From Rhizobiaceae bacterium UBA1291 (GTDB lineage Bacteria > Pseudomonadota > Alphaproteobacteria > Rhizobiales > Rhizobiaceae), in the NCBI GenBank assembly GCA_002307905.1, contig DBUL01000078.1, positions 6,655 through 11,830 of the forward strand: DNA of 5,176 bases, written 5' to 3'. Positions 1 to 4,675 of the stretch are shown here, in pieces. Position numbers and translations under genes: made by a program. How positions within the stretch are numbered: position 1 is the stretch's first letter; each line of letters opens with the position of its first letter. Below the pieces are notes generated by a model that saw only the letters and a list, made by a program, of their open reading frames with translations, did not search any database and had not been told where the DNA came from.

Positions 1-176
1 CCCTCGGAGATCGCCGCGCCATGGGCGTCGTAGGCGCAGCCGCCGACCAGGCCTTCGTCGGTTTCAAAGCCGGCGTCCTGCTCGGCATTCATGTAGGCGA
101 TGATCTTGCGGACCTCGCCCATGGCTTCCGGGCCGATGCCGTCGCCGGGCAGAAGGAAGAGATTGCGCTGTGTCAT
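1..176 (-). CDS. leuB: 3-isopropylmalate dehydrogenase, N-terminal part (cut by window edge)
   Basis: LeuB oxidises and decarboxylates (2R,3S)-3-isopropylmalate to 2-oxoisocaproate with NAD+, a cytoplasmic step of leucine synthesis. Only 58 codons plus two bases are present; the gene runs off the left edge without a stop. The first residues read MTQRNLFLLPGDGIGPEAMG, and the LPGDGIGPE segment (residues 9-17) is the N-terminal signature of the isopropylmalate/isocitrate dehydrogenase family. The start is supported by GGGAGG six bases upstream (plus-strand 183-188). leuD lies upstream in the same orientation with a 162-bp gap, so leuB may be co-transcribed, driven by its own promoter, or both. 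Isocitrate and tartrate dehydrogenases share this motif; the leuD neighbour decides for LeuB. Confidence 0.93.
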   Translation of the reverse strand, partial: MTQRNLFLLPGDGIGPEAMGEVRKIIAYMNAEQDAGFETDEGLVGGCAYDAHGAAISE

Positions 177-211
177 GAAAAGCCTCCCTGGCTTTGGAAA
201 AGAGTTGCCGC

Positions 212-240
212 CTTCTATCGGGCAAGAACCCGCATTTCAA
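212..240 (-). promoter_or_regulatory. possible sigma-70 promoter for leuB
   Basis: On the minus strand TTGAAA (plus 235-240) is followed after exactly 17 bases by TAGAAG (plus 212-217). The -35 matches TTGACA at five of six positions and the -10 matches TATAAT at four of six. Transcription would start near 205, leaving a leader of about 30 bases with the leuB ribosome binding site. This rests only on consensus matching, and such matches are common by chance. Confidence 0.3.
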
Positions 241-294
241 GGACACTCGGCGGCAGAACGGTACGGTGGGAGGCGGTCGTAGCGGGTGTTTTGC

Positions 295-325
295 GGCGCG
301 AAGACGAGCAAGCCGTCGTCGCGCC
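295..325 (-). repeat. imperfect inverted repeat (hairpin) between leuD and leuB
   Basis: GGCGCGA at 295-301 pairs with TCGCGCC at 319-325. After one mismatch (302/318), GACG (303-306) pairs with CGTC (314-317) around a 7-base loop: 11 pairs, mostly GC. In the leuD transcript it begins 13 bases after the stop codon. It is followed by GCAAAACACC rather than a U-run, so it is not a standard intrinsic terminator. It could protect the leuD 3' end, attenuate leuB or mark an mRNA processing point. Confidence 0.6.
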
Positions 326-338
326 GGTCAATGTTCGG

Positions 339-944
339 TCAGGCCCAGGGATGCGTCTGGGCGTTGGCTTTTTCGAATGCCGCGATGCTTGAGGCCTTTT
401 CCAGCGTCAGGCCGATGTCGTCGAGGCCGTTCAGCAGGCAATGGCGCTTGAAGGCGTCGATGTCGAACTTGATCGTTCCACCGTCCGGGCCGGTGATTTC
501 CTGCGATTCAAGGTCGACCGAAAGCACGGCGTTGGAGCCGCGGCTGGCGTCGTCCATCAGCTTGTCCAGGTCTTCGGGGCTGACGACGATCGGCAGGATG
601 CCGTTCTTGAAACAGTTGTTGTAGAAAATGTCGGCGAAGCTCGTGGAGATCACGCAGCGGATGCCGAAGTCCAGCAGCGCCCAAGGGGCATGCTCGCGCG
701 ACGAGCCGCAGCCGAAATTGTCACCGGCGACGAGGATCTGGGCATTGCGATAGGCCGGTTTGTTGAGGACGAAATCAGGGTTTTCCGAGCCGTCTTCCTT
801 GTAGCGGGCTTCGGCGAACAGGCCGGTGCCCAGACCGGTGCGCTTGATGGTCTTCAGATAATCCTTCGGGATGATCATGTCGGTGTCGACGTTGACGACC
901 GGAAGCGGTGCCGCGACGCCGGTGAGCTTTACGAACTTTTCCAT
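339..944 (-). CDS. leuD: 3-isopropylmalate dehydratase small subunit
   Basis: LeuD is the swivelling small subunit of isopropylmalate isomerase. With the [4Fe-4S] subunit LeuC it converts 2-isopropylmalate to 3-isopropylmalate in leucine synthesis, in the cytoplasm. The 201-residue product has the usual length of bacterial LeuD. It shows NVDTDMIIP (18-26), the substrate-loop motif [16 protein letters not shown] (75-90), [17 protein letters not shown] (103-119) and a C-terminal [15 protein letters not shown] (167-181). The ATG is preceded by a modest purine-rich stretch (AAGGCAGGG). leuC is not adjacent, as is common in rhizobia. leuB follows 162 bp downstream in the same direction. No frameshift or missing key motif is visible, and the call is secure. 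Confidence 0.97.
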   Translation of the reverse strand: MEKFVKLTGVAAPLPVVNVDTDMIIPKDYLKTIKRTGLGTGLFAEARYKEDGSENPDFVLNKPAYRNAQILVAGDNFGCGSSREHAPWALLDFGIRCVISTSFADIFYNNCFKNGILPIVVSPEDLDKLMDDASRGSNAVLSVDLESQEITGPDGGTIKFDIDAFKRHCLLNGLDDIGLTLEKASSIAAFEKANAQTHPWA

Positions 945-1037
945 CAGACCCTGCCTTCGGAATGCAATTGGAGAACTCCAGCAGCCATTAGAGGGAAATA
1001 GCGCGGATTTGAAGGCCTATATTGGCCAAACGGGTAC

Positions 1038-1069
1038 GCCCGGACGCCGAAGCATCAGTTTTTCCGGGC
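1038..1069 (-). terminator. possible structured terminator or leader hairpin, UUCG-capped
   Basis: Read on the minus strand, GCCCG (1069-1065) is followed by 8 unpaired bases, then GATGC-TTCG-GCGTC (1056-1043), then CGGGC (1042-1038). The inner stem closes a C(UUCG)G tetraloop, a very stable RNA loop, and includes one G-U pair that would be a C-A mismatch on the plus strand, so the fold favours a minus-strand RNA. It starts 17 bases after the stop of the small membrane-protein gene. No U-run follows, so it could equally be a leader element of leuD. Confidence 0.3.
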
Positions 1070-1085
1070 TTTCCGTCGGTTCGAC

Positions 1086-1325
1086 TCAAAGATCGATAAT
1101 GGTGCCGCGACCGTCATTCCACACGCGAATCTCGCGGGCCTGGCCTTGAGTCTTCGCCTTGGCGTAGACCGGCGCCTTCTTCGATCGCAGGGTCAACATG
1201 CGGGCGGCTAGCGTCAGCGTCAGCACGGCGCCGGCGATCAGCGTCAGCGAGACGGTAAAGACGGCGGCGATGGCGAGCACGACGATGCCGGCGGCGGCAA
1301 TGGCGATGGAACGGAGATTGTGCAT
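1086..1325 (-). CDS. small membrane protein of unknown function, 79 aa
   Basis: I do not recognise a named family; it resembles small conserved hypothetical proteins of rhizobia. After MHNLRS the chain is hydrophobic and uncharged from about residue 7 to 40, enough for one long or two short membrane helices separated by a turn near residues 30-33. Then comes a basic patch (R42, R47, K49, K50) and a hydrophilic tail of about 30 residues ending REIRVWNDGRGTIIDL, which looks like the functional part. The positive-inside rule puts the tail in the cytoplasm if there are two helices. I chose the ATG at 1325 because AAAGGA (1339-1334) lies 8 bases upstream. An in-frame ATG three codons earlier, at 1334, overlaps that purine run and would have no usable spacing. 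It is divergent from the CitE-like gene and upstream of leuD in the same orientation. Confidence 0.75.
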   Translation of the reverse strand: MHNLRSIAIAAAGIVVLAIAAVFTVSLTLIAGAVLTLTLAARMLTLRSKKAPVYAKAKTQGQAREIRVWNDGRGTIIDL

Positions 1326-1410
1326 GATGGACATCCTTTCTCGTATGCCAAGGTGGTCCTTCTCCCCTCGAAATGCAAGGGCTTTGCCTGAAATGTCGCC
1401 TTGCGTGGCG

Positions 1411-1436
1411 GGCGAAAGATTGGCAGAACTTTCGCC
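1411..1436. promoter_or_regulatory. perfect 8-bp inverted repeat abutting the CitE-like start codon
   Basis: GGCGAAAG (1411-1418) and CTTTCGCC (1429-1436) are exact reverse complements separated by 10 bases, and the right arm ends at the base before the ATG at 1437. In DNA it could be an operator in the 111-bp divergent promoter region; in RNA it would form a hairpin next to the start codon. One 8-bp inverted repeat with a short spacer is expected by chance in a window this size, so position is the main reason to note it. Confidence 0.4.
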
Positions 1437-2348
1437 ATGAAATCGATCAATTCCCATCACCCCGCGCGGCTGCGCCGTTCCGTGCTCAGCGTGCCGGCGA
1501 TCAATGTCCGAGCACTTGAAAAGGCGCACGGGCTTGCCTGCGACGCCGTCATTTTCGATCTCGAGGATTCCGTCGCGCCGGAGAAAAAGGCCGAAGCGCG
1601 GGAGAATCTGCGCCGTTTCTTTGCCGAGACGCCGCTTCAGGGCCGCGAGGCGATCATCCGCGTGAACGCACTCGACAGCGAATTCTTTGTCGAGGACATG
1701 GCGGCAGTGGTCGCCTGCCGGCCGGATGCGGTGCTCTTGCCCAAGGTCGATGGGCCGGACGACGTACAGCGCGTCGCCGATCTTCTGGCTGAGTCGGATG
1801 CGACGGAAAGTCTCAGGATCTGGGCGATGATCGAGACGCCGCGTGGCGTGCTGAACGCCGCGGCGATCGCCGGTTCGGGGCGGACCGCCGGCGGCCTGCT
1901 CGACTGCTTCGTCGTCGGGCTGAACGATCTCAGGAAGGAGACCGGCGTGGCTCCGGAGCCGGGACGGACCTATCTCGTGCCGTTCCTGATGCGGGTGATC
2001 CTTGCGGCGCGCGCCTATGGGCTCGATGCGATCGACAGCGTGTCGAACGAATTCAAGGCGCTGAGCGCCTTCGAGGCGGAATGCGCGCAGGGCCGTGCCA
2101 TGGGCTTTGACGGCAAGATGCTGATCCATCCGGCGCAGATCGATGGTGCCAACCAGCATTTCGGCTTTTCTGCGGAAGCGCTTTGCGAGGCAAGAACGAT
2201 CGTCGCTGCCTTTGCCGATCCAGCCGTGGCCGGCCTCAACGTCATCAATCTTGACGGACGCATGGTCGAACGGCTGCATCTCGACCAGGCGGAGCGGCTG
2301 CTCGCCAAGGTGCGGCTCATCGAAGAAAGAGAAGGCAGAGCATCATGA
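1437..2348 (+). CDS. CitE-like HpcH/HpaI aldolase / citrate lyase beta family protein
   Basis: Member of the Mg2+-dependent HpcH/HpaI-CitE superfamily, TIM-barrel enzymes that cleave or form C-C bonds of citryl-, malyl- or citramalyl-CoA-like compounds. From the ATG the protein has 303 residues, normal for stand-alone CitE-like enzymes. Visible motifs: RSVLSVPA (14-21), AVIFDLEDSVAPEKKAEAR (37-55), IIRVN with R75 as likely substrate/CoA arginine, LLPKVDGPDDV (100-110), MIETPRGVLN (131-140) with E133, GLNDL (161-165) with D164, and GFDGKMLIHPAQID (223-236). E133 and D164 fit the two family metal ligands. No citrate lyase alpha, gamma or maturation genes are nearby, so a fermentative citrate lyase is unlikely; the true substrate cannot be read. 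A TTG at 1401 is in frame, but similarity starts after the ATG. No clear Shine-Dalgarno is seen before either. Its TGA overlaps the next ATG. Confidence 0.9.
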   Translation: MKSINSHHPARLRRSVLSVPAINVRALEKAHGLACDAVIFDLEDSVAPEKKAEARENLRRFFAETPLQGREAIIRVNALDSEFFVEDMAAVVACRPDAVLLPKVDGPDDVQRVADLLAESDATESLRIWAMIETPRGVLNAAAIAGSGRTAGGLLDCFVVGLNDLRKETGVAPEPGRTYLVPFLMRVILAARAYGLDAIDSVSNEFKALSAFEAECAQGRAMGFDGKMLIHPAQIDGANQHFGFSAEALCEARTIVAAFADPAVAGLNVINLDGRMVERLHLDQAERLLAKVRLIEEREGRAS

Positions 2349-2551
2349 AAGTCTATCGTTTCCTCACCGGACCGGACGACGCGGCCTTTTGTCATCGCGT
2401 CACCGATGCGCTCAACAAGGGCTGGGAACTGCACGGTGCGCCGAGCCTGTCCTTCAATGCCGCGACCAACCAGATGCATTGTGGACAAGCTGTGGTGAAG
2501 ACCGTGCACGGCAAGGACTACGACCCGAGCATGAAGCTCGGCGAGCAGTAA
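2345..2551 (+). CDS. DUF1737 domain protein, 68 aa
   Basis: A short soluble protein that I recognise as the DUF1737 type, function unknown. Typical segments are YRFLTGPDDAAFCHRV (4-19), DALNKGWELHGAPSLSFN (21-38) and CGQAVVKTV (46-54), which look like an alpha/beta fold with a central helix followed by strands. There is no signal peptide or membrane segment. C16 and C46 are the only cysteines. The ATG lies within the ATGA that also holds the stop of the CitE-like gene (2345-2348), and a purine-rich AGAGAAGGCAGAG precedes it, so translation is probably coupled to the upstream enzyme. The coupling suggests, but does not show, that it works with or regulates that enzyme. Confidence 0.9.
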   Translation: MKVYRFLTGPDDAAFCHRVTDALNKGWELHGAPSLSFNAATNQMHCGQAVVKTVHGKDYDPSMKLGEQ

Positions 2552-2558
2552 GCCCCAA

Positions 2559-2575
2559 GGGTCCAGCGCTGACCC
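2559..2575 (+). other. small inverted repeat just after the DUF1737 gene
   Basis: GGGTC (2559-2563) pairs with GACCC (2571-2575) around a 7-base loop, starting 7 bases after the DUF1737 stop. A second short repeat, CCGG-N4-CCGG (2575-2586), and a run of five T (2595-2599) follow. The T-run is 19 bases from the first stem, too far for a canonical terminator. This may be a weak or partial terminator between the CitE-like/DUF1737 pair and the GlcG/HbpS gene. I see no convincing gene or promoter in the rest of 2552-2707. Confidence 0.25.
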
Positions 2576-2695
2576 CGGTTCTCCGGCACAGATGTTTTTC
2601 CGCCAGGCAACATTGTCCTTGAGGGGCGATTGCGCTCATGGTCCGAGCGCGAGGCGCCCTGTCGAAGTGCGGTGGCGCCGGCCCCCACGCATTGC

Positions 2696-2700
2696 AGGAG
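2696..2700 (+). promoter_or_regulatory. ribosome binding site deciding the GlcG/HbpS start
   Basis: AGGAG lies 7 bases before the ATG at 2708 but only 1 base before the in-frame ATG at 2702. The frame also stays open back to an upstream GTG-type start near 2638 and to 2630, but those codons add family-atypical residues and have no such site. The spacing therefore picks 2708. Confidence 0.7.
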
Positions 2701-2707
2701 AATGACC

Positions 2708-3133
2708 ATGCTTACCATTCGACGTCTCGATATTTCCGATGCCCGCCTTCTGATTGCCGGCGCCAGCGACAAGGCGCGCGAGATCGGGGTGCCGATGTGC
2801 ATCGCGGTTACCGACGAGAGCGGCCAACTGATCGCCTTCGAACGGATGGACGGCGGCAAGGTGACCAGCACGACGATTGCCATCGACAAGGCGTTTACTG
2901 CTGCTGCGGCGAAGAAGGCGACCCACGAATACGGTGCTGCCAGCCAACCGGGCAATCCGACCTTCGGCATTCATTCGGCGATTGGCGGTCGACTGATGGT
3001 GGTCGGTGGCGGTCTGCCGGTTATCATCGACGGCGAGGTGGTCGGCGGCATCGGCATCAGCTCAGGCACGCCGGCGCAGGATCTCAGCTGCGCGGAAGCC
3101 GGTATTGCTCACTTTCTCGCGACTCGGGGCTAA
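2708..3133 (+). CDS. GlcG/HbpS family protein (haem-degrading domain)
   Basis: Belongs to the GlcG/HbpS/PduO-C family, small proteins found in glycolate operons, in haem-binding sensor partners (HbpS) and at the C terminus of the cobalamin adenosyltransferase PduO. Its 141 residues match the usual single-domain length. Visible family features are GVPMCIAVTDESGQLIAFERMDG (27-49), the alpha-helical IAIDKAFTAAAAKKAT (57-72), and the glycine-rich C-terminal part GGRLMVVGGGLPVIIDGEVVGGIGISSGTPAQDLSCAEAGI (93-133). There is no signal peptide, so it is predicted cytoplasmic, unlike secreted HbpS. It is downstream of DUF1737 in the same orientation but 156 bp away, so operon membership is uncertain. 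Its stop overlaps that of the converging metallopeptidase gene. Haem binding is a family possibility, not shown here. Confidence 0.88.
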   Translation: MLTIRRLDISDARLLIAGASDKAREIGVPMCIAVTDESGQLIAFERMDGGKVTSTTIAIDKAFTAAAAKKATHEYGAASQPGNPTFGIHSAIGGRLMVVGGGLPVIIDGEVVGGIGISSGTPAQDLSCAEAGIAHFLATRG

Positions 3134-3597
3134 TCCTTCAATGAAGCGGTGACGCCGTCCGATTCCGCGGCGGCGTCTTCCGCGCTTTCTTCGATCCGCT
3201 CCATGTCGTCGTCGGACAGGCCGAAATGATGACCGATCTCGTGGATCAGCACATGGGTGATGATGTCGCCCAGGGTTTCTTCATTCTCGGCCCAGTAGTC
3301 GAGGATCGGCCGGCGATAGAGCATGATCCGGTTCGGCATTTCGCCGGTTTCCATGGTGAAACGCTCGGAAATGCCGCGGCCCTCGAACAGGCCGAGCAGG
3401 TCGAACGGCGTCTCCAGCGCCATGTCCTCGAAAACTTCGTCAGTCGGAAAATCGGCGATCTCGATGATCAGATTGCCCGTCAGCGCACGGAATTCCTCGG
3501 GCAGATGGCCATAGGCCTCGATCGCCAGCGATTCGAATGTGCTGATCGTCGGGGCATGGCGCTCGCGCCAATCTTCGGTCTGGTCGATACGGGCCAT
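3130..3597 (-). CDS. zincin-like metallopeptidase family protein
   Basis: A 155-residue cytoplasmic protein of the small bacterial zincin-like family (Zincin_1 type, often labelled 'metallopeptidase family protein'). The motif HEIGHHFGLSD spans residues 119-129: H119 and H123 would bind zinc, E120 would be the catalytic base, and D129 fits the third ligand of an HExxHxxGxxD arrangement. Other family-like parts are LPEEFRALTGNLIIEIADFP (32-51), FDLLGLFEG (65-73) and IMLYRRPILDYW (91-102). The tail after 131 is acidic, possibly an extension outside the domain. The start has AAGGAG 5 bases upstream (plus 3603-3608). It faces imuA divergently and converges on the GlcG/HbpS gene. Substrate is unknown; activity is inferred only from the motif. 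Confidence 0.9.
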   Translation of the reverse strand: MARIDQTEDWRERHAPTISTFESLAIEAYGHLPEEFRALTGNLIIEIADFPTDEVFEDMALETPFDLLGLFEGRGISERFTMETGEMPNRIMLYRRPILDYWAENEETLGDIITHVLIHEIGHHFGLSDDDMERIEESAEDAAAESDGVTASLKD

Positions 3598-3619
3598 CGG
3601 TACTCCTTACTTCGTTTTC

Positions 3620-3647
3620 ATATAAGACCTTTGCCCCGGCTTTTCGA
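3620..3647 (-). promoter_or_regulatory. possible promoter for the metallopeptidase gene
   Basis: On the minus strand TCGAAA (plus 3642-3647) is followed after 16 bases by TTATAT (plus 3620-3625), a fair -10. Transcription would start near 3613, leaving a short leader with the AAGGAG site. A better -35 (TTGACA on the minus strand, near 3656-3661) lies too far upstream to pair with this -10. The call rests on consensus matching only. Confidence 0.3.
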
Positions 3648-3719
3648 GTGGGAATTCTGTCAAGGAATAAATTCACACTGAATCCGGTTGACTCTTTTGG
3701 CAAGCTCTGGAATCCATAG

Positions 3720-3734
3720 GAACATATAGAGAAC
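3720..3734 (+). promoter_or_regulatory. LexA box (SOS operator) of imuA
   Basis: GAAC-ATATAGA-GAAC is an exact match to the alphaproteobacterial LexA site, the direct repeat GAAC-N7-GAAC (GTTC-N7-GTTC on the other strand), which differs from the E. coli CTGT-N8-ACAG palindrome. It ends 20 bases before the imuA ATG, where a repressor would block the promoter or early transcription. A TTGACT at 3688-3693 is a possible -35, but I cannot pair it with a good -10. Control of imuA-imuB by LexA and RecA is established in related bacteria and inferred here. Confidence 0.88.
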
Positions 3735-3742
3735 ATTCCAGC

Positions 3743-3747
3743 AGGAG
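3743..3747 (+). promoter_or_regulatory. ribosome binding site of imuA
   Basis: AGGAG lies 7 bases before the ATG at 3755, an ideal spacing, and lies 8 bases after the LexA box. It fixes the imuA start. Confidence 0.75.
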
Positions 3748-3754
3748 AGACGTC

Positions 3755-4675
3755 ATGGGCGCGACCGCTCTGGCGCAGGAGAGGCTTATTGCCTTGCGCG
3801 AAGCCATAGCGAAAATCGAAGGAAGGCCCCCTCCGGACGGGCTTGCGCCCGACGCGGGCGAAACCGACGACAAGCGGAATCGCGACTATCTTGGGCCAGC
3901 AACGGAGGCTTGCCGTCTCGAAAATCTGCTGCCGGAAGGCTTTCCGGCAGGCGCGATGATCGAAGTCCGGGGGGCGCAGCTGAGGAATGCGGGTGCCGTC
4001 AGCGGCTTCGGGCTGGGGCTCTGCCTGTCCGGCCAGCCCTACCGGCCGGAAAAGCGGATCCTCTGGATCGGAGACCGTTTCGTCGCGCGCGAGGCCGGCC
4101 TGCCCCATGCGGCGGGGCTTGCCGACTACGGATTGCGGCCAGGCGAACTCCTTTACGCCATGCCCCGGCGGCTGGAGGACGCGCTCTGGCTTGCCGATGC
4201 GGCGCTCTCGTGCGGCGCCTTCTCGGCGGTGATGCTCGAGGTTGCCGGCAATCCGCGCGGCTTCGGCCTGACCGAAAGCCGGCGTCTCAGCCTGAAGGCG
4301 AAAAATGCCGGCGGTTTTCTGCTTCTTGTGCGGCAGGGCGGAGAAGAAGAGGCGAGCAGCGCTTCGCTACGCCTGCATGTCGAACCCGCGCCGGCGGCGG
4401 CGCGGACCCTCACCGACGGATCGATGCTTGGCGGCAGCATCGGCAAACCCGTCTTTCGCCTCGTTCCGGAAAAGAGCCGGATCGGGGTCCCTCACGAACT
4501 GATCCTGGAGTGGAATGAAGATGACCGCCTGTTTTACCCCGCAACTCCCGCTCATGCCGGTACAGGGCCCACTCACCGGCCGGCGCATCCTGGCGCTCTG
4601 GTTTCCCCGTCTCTCGACCGATCGGCTGGCGCGCCGACGCTGGGGACTGTCGTGGCGTTCGACAGGGCGTCCTGA
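3755..4675 (+). CDS. imuA: ImuA, SOS-induced translesion mutagenesis protein
   Basis: ImuA is the RecA/SulA-like member of the ImuA-ImuB-DnaE2 mutasome that carries out error-prone lesion bypass after DNA damage. The 306-residue product has an N-terminal helix with a variable, charged linker (about 1-50), then the core: LPEGFPAGAMIEVRG (59-73), RILWIGD (101-107), the helix LEDALWLADAAL (140-151), AVMLEV (158-163) and RRLSLKAKNAGGFLLLVRQ (176-194), followed by a beta-rich part to VPHELILEWN (245-254). No GxxGxGK[ST] Walker A loop is visible, so RecA-like ATP binding is not supported. The last 50 or so residues, rich in P, A, H and S, are encoded over the start of imuB. The start has a good AGGAG site and the LexA box upstream. 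Family identity also rests on the ImuB neighbour. Confidence 0.9.
   Translation: MGATALAQERLIALREAIAKIEGRPPPDGLAPDAGETDDKRNRDYLGPATEACRLENLLPEGFPAGAMIEVRGAQLRNAGAVSGFGLGLCLSGQPYRPEKRILWIGDRFVAREAGLPHAAGLADYGLRPGELLYAMPRRLEDALWLADAALSCGAFSAVMLEVAGNPRGFGLTESRRLSLKAKNAGGFLLLVRQGGEEEASSASLRLHVEPAPAAARTLTDGSMLGGSIGKPVFRLVPEKSRIGVPHELILEWNEDDRLFYPATPAHAGTGPTHRPAHPGALVSPSLDRSAGAPTLGTVVAFDRAS

Noticed and set aside
441..1001. Plus-strand open frame of 186 codons opposite leuD.
   Set aside because: It is the antisense shadow of leuD, whose motifs are unambiguous; no recognisable domain on the plus strand.
1012..1029. GGCC-TATATT-GGCC block, a possible operator or -10 for leuD.
   Set aside because: The arms are only 4 bp and no acceptable -35 lies at the right distance on the minus strand.
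1203..1253. Short repeats of GCGTCAGC-like units.
   Set aside because: They are explained by repeated Leu-Thr codons in the hydrophobic segment of the small membrane protein.
1326..2279. Long minus-strand open frame continuing upstream of the small membrane protein to 2279.
   Set aside because: It lies antisense to the clearly coding CitE-like gene, its residues are R/H/D-rich like a reverse-frame shadow, and the ribosome binding site supports a start at 1325.
2653..2680. Two GGCGCC palindromes before the GlcG/HbpS gene.
   Set aside because: Short GC palindromes are common in GC-rich DNA and there is no further symmetry or U-run.
2630..2707. N-terminal extension of the GlcG/HbpS protein by 26 residues.
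   Set aside because: The extra residues are unlike the family and the AGGAG at 2696-2700 is correctly spaced only for ATG 2708.
3440..4108. Minus-strand open frame of 222 codons across the metallopeptidase start and imuA.
   Set aside because: It spans the divergent promoter region and runs antisense to imuA; composition fits a shadow frame.
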